From: Blastococcus litoris
GTDB taxonomy: Bacteria; Actinomycetota; Actinomycetes; Mycobacteriales; Geodermatophilaceae
DNA length: 64,000 nucleotides
Assembly: GCF_003075095.1 (NCBI RefSeq)
Contig: NZ_QCZF01000001.1
Span: forward strand, 124,001 to 188,000
Direction: 5' to 3'
The notes beneath the pieces are model-generated. The model made no database searches, was not told where the DNA came from, and saw only the letters and a list, made by a program, of their open reading frames with translations. The translations under genes were made by a program, and so were the position numbers. How positions within the stretch are numbered: the first letter of the stretch is position 1; each line of letters begins with the position of its first letter. Positions 9,091-17,440 of the stretch are shown in pieces.

Positions 9091-9396
9091 CGCCACCGCC
9101 TGCCCGCACTGCGGTCGGGGGCTGCCTCCGGGTTCCCCCGGCCGCGGGATGTGGAACGGGATCGGCCTTGAACCGATCCGCACAAGCCCGGACGACGGCC
9201 CTGTGGCTTCTCGCCTTGATTTTCCGGCCTGTTGGCCTGGGAATTCGCCGCGAGGTAACGATCGGGTAACGCGACGCAACAGTTCCGCCGCATGCGCGGC
9301 GACGCATTCCCCGCGGACCCCGGCGTGGTCTGGTCACCCCGTCCGGAGTCCCGGGCCACCGCCCCGGCGAATCCGGGTTCCCCTGAGGGAGTCGAC
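9091..9396 (+). other. 306-base leader between the two surface-protein genes
   Basis: No gene seen. It begins with GC-rich self-complementary sequence after the first stop. A less GC-rich patch (about 9210-9270, with GGTAACGATCGGGTAACG) could hold a promoter, and a structured GC-rich stretch leads to the SD (GAGGGA, 9385-9390) of the next gene. Its length would permit a regulatory leader RNA, but I could not match it to a known riboswitch class. Confidence 0.4.
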
Positions 9397-10566
9397 GTGC
9401 AGCTCACGTCATCGCCCCGTCGTGCGCTCGGTCTCCTGGCCGCCAGCACGATCGGGCTGTCCACCGCACTGCTCGGCGTCGCCGGCGTCGCCCAGGCCGC
9501 TCCTGCCGACGTGCCCCAGGCGCCCACCATCGACAGCGTCTACGGCGGCGACACCACGCTGTCGGTCTTCTTCGCCGAGGCCGAGGAGGACGAGGCCTTC
9601 GCCTACGCCGACGACTGGGAGTACCAGCTCGACGGCGGCGCCTGGGTGGACGCGACCGTCGACTGGAGCTCGGGCTTCGGGCAGTTCGACATCCCGGCGC
9701 TGACCAACGGTCAGACCTACAGCGTCAAGGTCCGCGGCGTCGACACCGACGAGATCGACCCCGGTAACGACATCGCCGGCACGGCCTCGGCCGCCAAGGA
9801 CGGCACGCCCTTCAAGCCGATCGGCGCCCCGGGCACCCCCACCGTCTCGACCGGGCCCTCGTCCCTGACGGTCAGCTGGACCGCTCCCACCGTGGCCGGC
9901 ACCTACGACCTCGCCGGGTACGAGGTCCTGATCCCGCAGAGTTTCGGGGAGATGGGCGGCCCGTCGACGATCTGCGAGACCGGCCCCGCGACGACCACCT
10001 GCACCTTCGGGGTCAAGTCCGGCGTGGCCCATGACGTCTGGGTCGTCGCGTTCGACGAGGAGGGCAACTACGGCGTCGAGGTCGGTCCGGTCGCCAGCGG
10101 CGTCGTCCCGGCCCCGGCGGTCCCGGCGACCGCGCCCACCAAGAACGGCGACCTCACCATCGCCGGCGGGGCCAGCGGCGTCGTCGCGCCCGGGACGAAG
10201 CTGACGGTCTCGGGCACCGGCTACGCGGCCGGCTCGTCGGTCTCGGTCATCATCTACTCGACCCCGCAGGTCCTGACCACGGTCGTGGCCGACGCCTCGG
10301 GCAACTTCAGCGTCGAGGTCACTGTCCCCGCCGGCCTCGCCGCCGGCAGTCACACGCTCGTGGCCTCGGGCGTGGACGCCAACGGCGTGCTCCGCTACGT
10401 GACCGTGCCGGTCACCGTGAGCGCGTCCGGCACCGCTGCGGTCAGCGGCGCGAAGCTGGCCAACACCGGCGCCGACGTCACCGTCCCGGCGATCGCCGGC
10501 CTGGGGGTCCTCGGCCTGGGCGCCGGCCTGATCGTCGTCTCCCGCCGCCGACGCACCACCGCCTGA
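9397..10566 (+). CDS. Secreted FN3-repeat surface protein with LANTG sorting signal
   Basis: A 389-residue exported protein. I place the start at GTG 9397 (SD GAGGGA seven bases upstream), not at the further-upstream ATG, because the signal peptide SSPRRALGLLAASTIGLS then begins properly. Order: signal peptide (to about 35), fibronectin-III-like domain 1 (about 40-125), FN3 domain 2 (about 140-235; SLTVSWTAP, YDLAGYEV), Ig-like module (about 250-345; LTVSGTGYAAGS), LANTG at 354-358, hydrophobic segment, SRRRR tail. The module and sorting signal are clearly homologous to the upstream gene. It is a substrate candidate for the adjacent class E sortase, whose family prefers LAxTG. Confidence 0.88.
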   Translation: MQLTSSPRRALGLLAASTIGLSTALLGVAGVAQAAPADVPQAPTIDSVYGGDTTLSVFFAEAEEDEAFAYADDWEYQLDGGAWVDATVDWSSGFGQFDIPALTNGQTYSVKVRGVDTDEIDPGNDIAGTASAAKDGTPFKPIGAPGTPTVSTGPSSLTVSWTAPTVAGTYDLAGYEVLIPQSFGEMGGPSTICETGPATTTCTFGVKSGVAHDVWVVAFDEEGNYGVEVGPVASGVVPAPAVPATAPTKNGDLTIAGGASGVVAPGTKLTVSGTGYAAGSSVSVIIYSTPQVLTTVVADASGNFSVEVTVPAGLAAGSHTLVASGVDANGVLRYVTVPVTVSASGTAAVSGAKLANTGADVTVPAIAGLGVLGLGAGLIVVSRRRRTTA

Positions 10567-10581
10567 CCCGTACCCCCCGCT

Positions 10582-10619
10582 GACCCGGGGCCCGAGCCTG
10601 CGAGCTCGGGTCCCGGGTC
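10582..10619. terminator. Strong hairpin between surface protein and sortase
   Basis: A 16-bp stem (10582-10597 with 10604-10619, one G-U pair) closed by a six-base loop, 15 bases after the LANTG gene stop. No T tract. It may terminate or attenuate, lowering sortase expression relative to its substrate. Seen directly; the function is inferred. Confidence 0.6.
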
Positions 10620-10656
10620 GCGGCACGCAGCACCTGCATCACGGACGGAACCGCCG

Positions 10657-11448
10657 ATGACCCACACGCAACCCCTCGAGCGGGTGCCGCCACCCCCGCC
10701 TGCCGGTGAGCCCGCCCCGGCGCCGCCCCGCGAGCGCTGGCGTCGCGTCGTCCAGGGCATCGGCGAGGTGTTCGTGACGTGCGGCCTGGTGGTCCTGCTC
10801 TTCGTCGTCTACGAGCTGGTCGTGACCGACGTGCTCACCGACCGGCGGCAGGGCGAGCTCTCCCAGCAGCTCCACGAGGACTGGGACCGCTCGCCCACCG
10901 TCGTGCCCGTGCACGAGAGCAAGGTCGGTGACGCCTTCGGTGTCCTGCACATCCCGCGCCTGGGTCTGGACTACGAGCGCGTGGTCCTCGAGGGCACGGA
11001 GGAGCAGCAGCTCTCGCAGGGGCCGGGTCACTACACCGGCACCGCGATGCCCGGGGAGCAGGGCAACGTCTCCTTCGCCGGCCACCGGGTCGGGAAGGGG
11101 TCGCCCTTCCTCGAGCTGGACCAGCTCGTGCCCGGCGACCCGATCGTCGTCGAGACCTCGGACAGCTGGTTCGTCTACCGGATGCTCGGTGACGTCGCGA
11201 CCGGCGACGTCGACGCCGACCCCAGCGGCATCCCCGGCCGGCAGATCGTCCGACCGGAGGAGGTCGACGTCATCTCCCCGACCCCGGGACAGGCCGCGTC
11301 GGCCCCGCCGAGCGGCGCCTACCTGACCCTGACCACCTGCCATCCCCGATACTCGGCGCGGCAGCGGCTGATCGTCCACGCGTCCCTGGACGCCACGATC
11401 AGCAAGGCGGACCTGCCCAACGGGCCCGCCGCGCTGAACGAGCGCTGA
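10657..11448 (+). CDS. srtE: Class E sortase
   Basis: A 263-residue membrane transpeptidase that cleaves LAxTG signals between Thr and Gly and joins the protein to the cell wall precursor. The cytoplasmic Pro-rich tail (residues 1-30) is followed by one TM helix (about 36-58), an extracellular linker and the sortase beta-barrel. Catalytic residues are His143 (FAGHR), Cys228 (TLTTCHP) and Arg237 (RQRLIVHA). TLTTC with CHP, single N-terminal TM and actinobacterial context are typical of class E. Its two neighbours upstream carry LAATG and LANTG signals, so enzyme and substrates form a self-contained locus. The small membrane protein follows after 14 bases. Confidence 0.95.
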   Translation: MTHTQPLERVPPPPPAGEPAPAPPRERWRRVVQGIGEVFVTCGLVVLLFVVYELVVTDVLTDRRQGELSQQLHEDWDRSPTVVPVHESKVGDAFGVLHIPRLGLDYERVVLEGTEEQQLSQGPGHYTGTAMPGEQGNVSFAGHRVGKGSPFLELDQLVPGDPIVVETSDSWFVYRMLGDVATGDVDADPSGIPGRQIVRPEEVDVISPTPGQAASAPPSGAYLTLTTCHPRYSARQRLIVHASLDATISKADLPNGPAALNER

Positions 11449-11462
11449 GGGAGGAGCACCGC

Positions 11463-11621
11463 GTGTACGGCTGGATCTGGCGGCACCTGCCCGGGCCGAC
11501 CGCGGCCAAGGCGGTGACGGCGCTCGTGCTGCTGCTCGCGGTCGTGGCGCTGCTGCTGTTCGTCGTCTTCCCGTGGGTCGAGCCGCACCTGCCCTTCAAC
11601 GACGTGACCGTCGACCAGTAG
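11463..11621 (+). CDS. Small membrane protein downstream of sortase
   Basis: A 52-residue ORF starting at GTG behind GGGAGGAG (11449-11456) and ending TAG. The N-terminus is YGWIWRHLPGP, then one long TM helix (VTALVLLLAVVALLLFVVF) and a short outside tail with PWVEPHLPFNDVTVDQ. The strong SD and 14-base spacing show it is cotranscribed with the sortase. I do not recognise a function; a sortase accessory or stabilising subunit is possible but unsupported beyond position. Confidence 0.75.
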   Translation: MYGWIWRHLPGPTAAKAVTALVLLLAVVALLLFVVFPWVEPHLPFNDVTVDQ

Positions 11622-11630
11622 CGGTTCCGC

Positions 11631-11698
11631 CGAGAAGGCAGTTGTGGTCGCTCCGGACGGCGTGTCCCGCCGTGTCGACGACCACAACTCCCTTCTCG
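11631..11698. terminator. Bidirectional terminator with a 20-bp stem
   Basis: Arms 11631-11650 and 11679-11698 pair over 20 bases with one mismatch. Inside the 28-base loop is a second 6-bp hairpin (ACGGCG / CGCCGT, 11657-11662 and 11668-11673). It lies between the convergent ends of the sortase operon (11621) and HMG-CoA reductase (11717), exactly where a two-way terminator is needed. The stem is unusually long for a terminator. Confidence 0.7.
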
Positions 11699-11716
11699 CC
11701 GCTCGGGACGCCGGCG

Positions 11717-12904
11717 TCAGCGGTTGCGGCCCAGGGCGTCGTGGCTGGTCACCCAGTCGCCGGCCAGGATCGCCGAGGTGAGCGAGATGTCGCCGGCCAG
11801 CACCACGCCGGCGCAGATCTCGGCGAACTTGTTGACCTTCCCCGAGCCGTAGCAGCCGAGGATCTCCAGGCACTCCCGCTGGGTGGGCAGCCCGGTGCCG
11901 CCGCCGTACGTGGCGACGATCAGCGAGGTCAGCGTGGTCGACCAGTAGTAGTCGCCGTTGTCCAGCAGCTGCGCGTACGTGACGCCGGAGTGCGACTCCG
12001 CCACGTTGGCGACGTCCTGACCGGTCGCGATGAACATGGCGGTCAGGCCGTTGGCCGCGTGCGCCCCGTTGTACGCGGCGCCGGACATGAAGGCGCCGGC
12101 CATCCCGATCTGCCGGTACTCGAACAGTTGCCGGGTGGTGACCCCGGTGATCCGCTGGAGCACCTCGTCCGGGATGGTCACCTCGGCGACCACCCGCTTC
12201 CCGCGGGTCATGAGCATGTTGATCTGCGAGTGCTTCTTGTCGGTGTCGATGGCGCCGGAGAGCACGTAGCGGGGGTGGTCGGGGTGGTTGGCCTTGATCC
12301 ACTCGCAGGCGGCGAGCGTCGCCTTGCCGGTCATGTTCTGGCCGGCCGCGTCGCCGGTCGTGTAGTTGACCCGCAGGTAGCGCAGCGGCCCGATCTGGTG
12401 CTGGCCGATGTAGGTGAGCTTCCCCGAGCGGGTGGTCGCCTCGGCCGCCGCCCGGATCTCGTCGAGGTGCTCGTCCACCCAGCGGCCGAACTCCCGGGCC
12501 TGCAGGGCATCAGGGAGCATGAACGCCGGTGCCCGCTGCATGTGGTCGTCGACGACCGTCGTCTTCACCCCACCGCACTCGCCGATCAGGCGCATGCCGC
12601 GGTTGTAGCTGGCCACGAGGGTGCCCTCGGTGGTGGCCAGGGGCACGAAGAAGTCGCCCTGGGCGTGCTCGCCGCGCACGGTCAGGGGCCCGGCCAGGCC
12701 GATCGGCACCTGCGCGACGCCGGTGAAGTTCTCCACGTTGCCCGGCAGGACGGCGGGGTCGAAGGAGTAGTTGCGCACGTGCTCGAGGTCGGCGCCGGTG
12801 CGCTCGGCGACGAACGACTGCCGCTTGTGCGCCATCTCGTCGGTGTAGTCGTGCTCCCGGTCGCGGGGGATGCGGGTGCGGTGCGAGGACTGGACGTCGG
12901 TCAT
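11717..12904 (-). CDS. Hydroxymethylglutaryl-CoA reductase, class I type
   Basis: A 395-residue enzyme converting HMG-CoA to mevalonate with NADPH. Family motifs in order: ENFTGVAQVPIGLAGP, catalytic Glu in LATTEGTLVASYNRG, GDAAGQNM (NADPH side), catalytic Lys/Asp in DTDKKHSQIN, and C-terminal SHDALGRNR, where the SH region carries the catalytic His. I choose ATG 12904 over the in-frame upstream start at 12940 because GAAGAGG (12911-12917) sits before it. No other mevalonate-pathway gene is in the window, so the product's use is unclear. It is divergent from the peptide importer and convergent with the sortase locus. Confidence 0.9.
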   Translation of the reverse strand: MTDVQSSHRTRIPRDREHDYTDEMAHKRQSFVAERTGADLEHVRNYSFDPAVLPGNVENFTGVAQVPIGLAGPLTVRGEHAQGDFFVPLATTEGTLVASYNRGMRLIGECGGVKTTVVDDHMQRAPAFMLPDALQAREFGRWVDEHLDEIRAAAEATTRSGKLTYIGQHQIGPLRYLRVNYTTGDAAGQNMTGKATLAACEWIKANHPDHPRYVLSGAIDTDKKHSQINMLMTRGKRVVAEVTIPDEVLQRITGVTTRQLFEYRQIGMAGAFMSGAAYNGAHAANGLTAMFIATGQDVANVAESHSGVTYAQLLDNGDYYWSTTLTSLIVATYGGGTGLPTQRECLEILGCYGSGKVNKFAEICAGVVLAGDISLTSAILAGDWVTSHDALGRNR

Positions 12905-12944
12905 GGGGGCCTCTTCCCGGACGGCGGTGCGGTCGCGCATCCAG

Positions 12945-12960
12945 TGTGATCCGGCTCACT
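12945..12960. promoter_or_regulatory. CRP/GlxR-like site between HMG-CoA reductase and peptide importer
   Basis: TGTGA, six bases, TCACT matches the TGTGA-N6-TCACA consensus of CRP/GlxR regulators at nine of ten positions. It lies in the 189-base divergent gap, so it could act on either transcript. Single short site; chance is possible. Confidence 0.4.
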
Positions 12961-13093
12961 CGTCCTCGCGCAGCGACGCCGATGTTGCGATGCGGTGACG
13001 ATGCCGCTCACCGCCGTGCTCGGGTCGCCAACCAGCACGAACCGGTCCAAGGTCGGAGACGGATGCCCTGCTCCCGAGCCTCCGGAGGTCACC

Positions 13094-14620
13094 GTGCGCG
13101 CCATCCGACCACTCGCCCTGGCCGCGGCCGGCGCCCTCGCCCTGACCGCGTGCAGCGGCGGCGAGAGCGTCGACACCCGTGGTGGGGGCGGCGGGGGCGG
13201 GGACAACGTGCTGGTCGCCGCCGTCAGCGCGCAGCCCGACCAGTTCGACCCGCACGTGACCAGCGCCTACCCCAGCTTCCAGGTGCTGGAGAACGTCTAC
13301 GACACCCTCGTCGTCCCCAACGCCGAGGACCTGACGATGGAGCCGAGCCTGGCCGAGTCGTGGGAGACCAGCGAGGACGGGCTGACCTGGACGTTCACGC
13401 TCCGGGACGACGTCACCTTCCACGACGGCAGCGAGTTCGACTCCGCCGACGTCGTCTACTCCTACAACCGGATCATCGACGAGGAGCTCGCCAACTCCTA
13501 CCGGTTCGCCAACGTCGCGTCGGTCGAGGCGCCGGACCCGCAGACCGTCGTCCTCACCCTGACCCAGCCGACGCCGAACCTGCTCGCGCTCATCGGCGCC
13601 TTCAAGGGCATGTCGATCCTCCCGGAGAACGCCGCCGAGGACCTCGACCTCACCACCGAGGCGAACGGCACCGGGCCCTTCCGGCTGGAGAGCTCCGACG
13701 CGAGCAGCACCGTGCTGACCGCCTACGAGGACTACTGGGGCGGGGCGCCCAGCATCGACGGCGTCGAGTTCCGCTACATCACCGAGCCGGCCGCCGCGCT
13801 CACCGCGCTGGAGAACGGCGAGGTCCAGTGGACCGACAACGTGCCGCCGCAGCAGGTCGAGTCGCTGAGCGGGAGCGACGACGTCGAGCTCGCCACCACC
13901 TCGAGCGTCGACTACTGGTACATGTCCATGAACTACGCGCGGCCGCCGTTCGACAACCCGGCCGTCCGCCGGGCCATCGCCACCGCGGTCGACCGGGCAG
14001 AGGTCACCGAGGCCGCCCGCTTCGAGGCCGCCCAGCCCAACCAGACGGCGATCCCCGAGGACTCCTTCTACTACTACGACTACGCGCCGTTCGAGCCGGA
14101 CGAGGACGCCGCCCGGCAGCTGCTGACCGACGCGGGGGTCACCACCCCGATCGACATGGGCCTGATGGTCACCGACGAGTTCCCCGAGTCGGTCACCGCC
14201 GCCCAGGTCATCGCCAGCCAGCTCGAGCCGATCGGGATCGACGTCGAGGTCGAGGTGCTGGACTTCGCGACGTGGCTGGACCGGCAGGACCAGGGCGACT
14301 TCGACGCCTTCATGCTCAGCTGGCTGGGCAACATCGACCCGGCCGACTTCTACGAGCAGCAGCACATCACCGACGGCTCGAGCAACTACCAGGGGTACAG
14401 CAACCCGCAGGTCGACCAGCTGCTGACCCAGGCCGCGACCGAGGTCGACGACGACGCCCGCAAGGACCTCTACGACCAGGCCGCGAAGATCATCGTGGAC
14501 GACGTCAGCTACCTGTACCTCTACAACCCCGACGTCGTGCAGGCCTGGGCGCCGGGGCTGTCGGGCTACCAGATCCGGGCCGACCGGGCGATCAACTTCG
14601 AGGAAGTGGAGCTGCCCTGA
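13094..14620 (+). CDS. Peptide ABC transporter substrate-binding lipoprotein
   Basis: A 508-residue family 5 extracellular solute-binding protein (SBP_bac_5, DppA/OppA). The start is GTG 13094 with SD CCGGAGG six bases upstream; this places the lipoprotein signal correctly (LALAAAGALALTAC, lipidated Cys about residue 18), whereas the longer in-frame ORF would bury it. Features such as SLAESWETSEDGLTWTFTLR near residue 80 and the C-terminal DVSYLYLYNP region are typical. First gene of a complete importer: the permease start overlaps its stop. The ligand is probably a di- or oligopeptide, but nickel or opine-type ligands are possible for the family. Confidence 0.93.
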   Translation: MRAIRPLALAAAGALALTACSGGESVDTRGGGGGGGDNVLVAAVSAQPDQFDPHVTSAYPSFQVLENVYDTLVVPNAEDLTMEPSLAESWETSEDGLTWTFTLRDDVTFHDGSEFDSADVVYSYNRIIDEELANSYRFANVASVEAPDPQTVVLTLTQPTPNLLALIGAFKGMSILPENAAEDLDLTTEANGTGPFRLESSDASSTVLTAYEDYWGGAPSIDGVEFRYITEPAAALTALENGEVQWTDNVPPQQVESLSGSDDVELATTSSVDYWYMSMNYARPPFDNPAVRRAIATAVDRAEVTEAARFEAAQPNQTAIPEDSFYYYDYAPFEPDEDAARQLLTDAGVTTPIDMGLMVTDEFPESVTAAQVIASQLEPIGIDVEVEVLDFATWLDRQDQGDFDAFMLSWLGNIDPADFYEQQHITDGSSNYQGYSNPQVDQLLTQAATEVDDDARKDLYDQAAKIIVDDVSYLYLYNPDVVQAWAPGLSGYQIRADRAINFEEVELP

Positions 14621-15558
14621 CCCGCTACCTGCTCCGGCGGGCGGGCCAGTCGCTGGTGGTGCTGGCGGGCGTCAGCGTGCTCGTCTTCTCGCTGATCCAC
14701 CTGGTCAAGGGCGACCCGGTGCGGCTGGCGCTCGGCACGCGCTACTCGCAGGAGTCCTACGACGCCCTGCGGGCGCGCAACGGGCTGGACCTGCCGCTGG
14801 TCGAGCAGTACTTCCGCTGGGTCGGCCACGCGCTGACCGGGGACCTCGGCGTGAGCTTCCGCAGCGGTGAGCCGGTGACCAGGCTGATCGCCGAGCGGTT
14901 GCCCGCGACCCTCACCCTCGCGTTCGCCGCCATCCTGGTGGCGCTGGCGATCGCGATCCCGCTGGGCACGCTGTCGGCACTGCGGCCGCGCTCCCTCACC
15001 GACCGGGCCGCCACCGTCGTCAGCCAGATCGGCATCTCCGTGCCCGACTTCTGGCTGGCGATCGTGCTGATCCTCGTGTTCGCCGGGACGCTGGGCTGGC
15101 TGCCGTCCGGCGGGTACGTGCCGCTGACCGAGGACCCGCTGGGCTGGTTCCAGCGGCTGATCCTGCCCACGATCGCCGTGGGCGTGGTCTCCGGCTCGGT
15201 CATCACCCGCTTCGTCCGGTCGAGCGTGCTGGAGGCGCTGGGCTCGGACCACGTGCGGACGGCGCAGGCGAAGGGGCTCCCGGGGCGCCAGGTGTTCGGC
15301 TGGCACGTGCTGCGCAACGCCCTGCTGCCGCTGGTGACGGTCACCGGTGTCCAGCTGGCCTACCTGCTCTCCGGCGTCGTCGTCGTGGAGATCGTCTTCT
15401 CGTGGCCGGGGCTGGGCCAGCTGGCGCTGCAGGCGGTGGAGGCCCGCGACTACCCGGTGCTCCAGGGCGCCGTCCTGCTCTTCGCGCTGACCTTCCTGGT
15501 GATCAACCTGGTGGTCGACCTGCTGTACACCCGGATCGACCCGAGGATCCGCCGATGA
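14617..15558 (+). CDS. Peptide ABC transporter permease 1 (DppB-like)
   Basis: A 313-residue inner-membrane permease with six predicted TM helices and the EAA loop (LEALGSDHVRTAQAKGLP, followed by RNALLPLVT). The reading frame has no ATG, GTG or TTG before the first TM helix except by cutting into it. CTG 14617 overlaps the binding-protein stop as CTGA, with GAGGAAG upstream, and gives the expected LTRYLLRRAGQSL N-terminus. I therefore call a CTG start, in the same overlap geometry as the ATGA/GTGA junctions of the following genes. Partner of the DppC-like permease. Confidence 0.9.
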   Translation: MTRYLLRRAGQSLVVLAGVSVLVFSLIHLVKGDPVRLALGTRYSQESYDALRARNGLDLPLVEQYFRWVGHALTGDLGVSFRSGEPVTRLIAERLPATLTLAFAAILVALAIAIPLGTLSALRPRSLTDRAATVVSQIGISVPDFWLAIVLILVFAGTLGWLPSGGYVPLTEDPLGWFQRLILPTIAVGVVSGSVITRFVRSSVLEALGSDHVRTAQAKGLPGRQVFGWHVLRNALLPLVTVTGVQLAYLLSGVVVVEIVFSWPGLGQLALQAVEARDYPVLQGAVLLFALTFLVINLVVDLLYTRIDPRIRR

Positions 15559-16442
15559 CCGCGGTACCGATGAAGCCCGCACGGCCGCGCTGGCGGGAGA
15601 CGCTGGGGCTGCTCGCCGGCAACCGGACGGCGCTGATCGCCTCGCTGGTGCTCCTCGCGATCGTCGTGGTCGCCGTCTTCGACGACACGTTCGCGCCGCA
15701 GGGCCCCAACGAGCAGGACATCGCCAACCGGCTGGAGCCGCCGAGCTGGAGCCACCCCTTCGGCACCGACGACCTGGGCCGGGACATCCTCAGCCGCGTC
15801 ATCCTCGGGGCGTCGGTCTCGCTGAAGGTCGGCTTCCTGTCCGTCGGCCTGGCGCTGGTGGCCGGCACGCTCATCGGCCTGCTCGCCGGCTTCTACGGCA
15901 GGTGGGTGGACGACGCCCTGATGCGGCTCATGGACATGCTCTTCGCGTTCCCGGCGGTGCTGCTGGCCATCGCGATCCTCGCCATCCGCGGGCCGGGGAC
16001 GTCGAACACGATCATCGCGATCGCGGTCGTCTACGTGCCGATCTTCGCCCGGGTGACGCGCGCCAGCGTGCTGGGCGTCCGGGAGGAGGTGTACGTGCGC
16101 GCCTCCCGCTCGGTGGGCGCCTCGGACCTCCGGCTGCTCACCCGGCACGTGCTGCCCAACGCCGCGCCGCCGATCATCGTGCAGACGTCGGTCAGCCTCG
16201 CGTTCGCCGTCCTCGCCGAGGCGGCACTGTCGTTCCTGGGCCTCGGCACCCAGCCGCCGAACCCGTCCTGGGGGCTGATGCTGGCCGAGGGCCGCGGCTA
16301 CATCGACCTCGCGTGGTGGCTGGCGTTCTTCCCCGGCATGGCCATCGTGATCACCGTGCTCTGCTTCAACCTGCTCGGTGACGGGCTGCGCGACGTCCTC
16401 GATCCGCGGCAGCGGACGCTCATGGCGGGGAGCGCGGAGTGA
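15555..16442 (+). CDS. Peptide ABC transporter permease 2 (DppC-like)
   Basis: A 295-residue permease. A cytoplasmic N-terminus and first TM (LIASLVLLAIVVVAVF) precede the DppC signature HPFGTDDLGRDILSRVI and a five-helix core with the EAA motif (RASRSVGASDLRLLTRHVLPNA). ATG overlaps the previous stop (ATGA), and its own stop overlaps the next gene (GTGA), so all five importer genes are translationally coupled. It forms the channel with the DppB-like subunit. Confidence 0.93.
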   Translation: MTAVPMKPARPRWRETLGLLAGNRTALIASLVLLAIVVVAVFDDTFAPQGPNEQDIANRLEPPSWSHPFGTDDLGRDILSRVILGASVSLKVGFLSVGLALVAGTLIGLLAGFYGRWVDDALMRLMDMLFAFPAVLLAIAILAIRGPGTSNTIIAIAVVYVPIFARVTRASVLGVREEVYVRASRSVGASDLRLLTRHVLPNAAPPIIVQTSVSLAFAVLAEAALSFLGLGTQPPNPSWGLMLAEGRGYIDLAWWLAFFPGMAIVITVLCFNLLGDGLRDVLDPRQRTLMAGSAE

Positions 16443-17440
16443 CCGCGCCGGTGCTGGAGGTCGAGGACCTGCGGGTGCAGCTGCGCACCCCGCGGGGGAC
16501 GGCGCACGTGGTGAACGGGCTCTCCTACACCGTCGGACCCGGCGAGACGGTCGCCGTCGTGGGGGAGTCGGGCAGCGGGAAGAGCGTCTCGGTGCTGGCC
16601 CTGCTGGGCCTGCTGCCCCCACGGGTGGCGACGGTCAGCGGTCGGGCGCTGCTGCAGGGCGAGGACCTGCTGACGATGGGTCCCGAGCGGCTGCGCCAGG
16701 TGCGCGGGCCCGGTGCCGGCATGGTGTTCCAGGACCCGATGACCTCGCTCAACCCCGTGCTGACCGTGGGCAAGCAGATCGTCGAGGGGCTGCTGGCCCA
16801 CGGCGACCTCTCCAAGCAGGCTGCGCGCCGGCGGGCCGCGGAGCTGCTCGGCGAGGTGGGCCTGCCCGATCCCGAGCAGGCGCTGGACCGCTACCCGCAC
16901 GAGCTGTCGGGCGGCATGCGCCAGCGGGTGGTCATCGCGATCGCGCTGTCGAACTCGCCGGCGCTGCTCATCGCCGACGAGGCGACGACGGCCCTCGACG
17001 TGACGGTCCAGGCGCAGATCATCGACCTGGTCGAGAAGCTGCAGGCCGACCACGGCACCGGCGTCATCTGGATCACCCACGACCTGGGCGTCGCGGCGGG
17101 GATCGCCGACCGGGTGCTGGTCATGTACGGCGGCCGCTGCGTGGAGGACGGCACCGTGGACGACGTCCTGGAGCACCCGGCGCACCCGTACACGCGAGGG
17201 CTGCTCGGCTCGCTGCCCGACCTGGCCGCACCCGCCGGGCCGGACGGCGAGCTGCCCGACCTCACGACCGTGCCGGGGCTGCCGCCACCGCCGACGGACC
17301 TGCCGGCCGGATGCGTCTTCTGGCCGCGCTGCCCGGTGCGGGGCGACGCCCGCTGCGAGACCGAGCAGCCGCCGCTGGTGCAGATCGGCGGCCCCTCGGG
17401 GTTGCCCCACCGGGCGGCGACGTGGTGCGGCCATGAGTGA
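16439..17440 (+). CDS. Peptide ABC transporter ATPase 1 (DppD-like)
   Basis: A 333-residue cytoplasmic ATPase. Walker A GESGSGKS (about 40), Q-loop [10 protein letters not shown], signature LSGGMRQR, Walker [14 protein letters not shown]-loop THDLG. The C-terminal oligopeptide-transporter domain contains the cysteine-rich segment [16 protein letters not shown], which in this family can bind an Fe-S cluster. GTG start overlaps the DppC-like stop; its end overlaps the next ATPase start by eight bases. Confidence 0.94.
   Translation: MTAPVLEVEDLRVQLRTPRGTAHVVNGLSYTVGPGETVAVVGESGSGKSVSVLALLGLLPPRVATVSGRALLQGEDLLTMGPERLRQVRGPGAGMVFQDPMTSLNPVLTVGKQIVEGLLAHGDLSKQAARRRAAELLGEVGLPDPEQALDRYPHELSGGMRQRVVIAIALSNSPALLIADEATTALDVTVQAQIIDLVEKLQADHGTGVIWITHDLGVAAGIADRVLVMYGGRCVEDGTVDDVLEHPAHPYTRGLLGSLPDLAAPAGPDGELPDLTTVPGLPPPPTDLPAGCVFWPRCPVRGDARCETEQPPLVQIGGPSGLPHRAATWCGHE

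Noticed and set aside
9210-9396. c-di-AMP (ydaO) riboswitch in front of the LANTG surface gene
   Set aside because: GAATCCGGG and GGTAACG fragments suggested it, but the conserved GGGGUGAAUCC core and CAGCUNACCUCGUAGGCG segment are absent. Rfam RF00379 scan would settle it.
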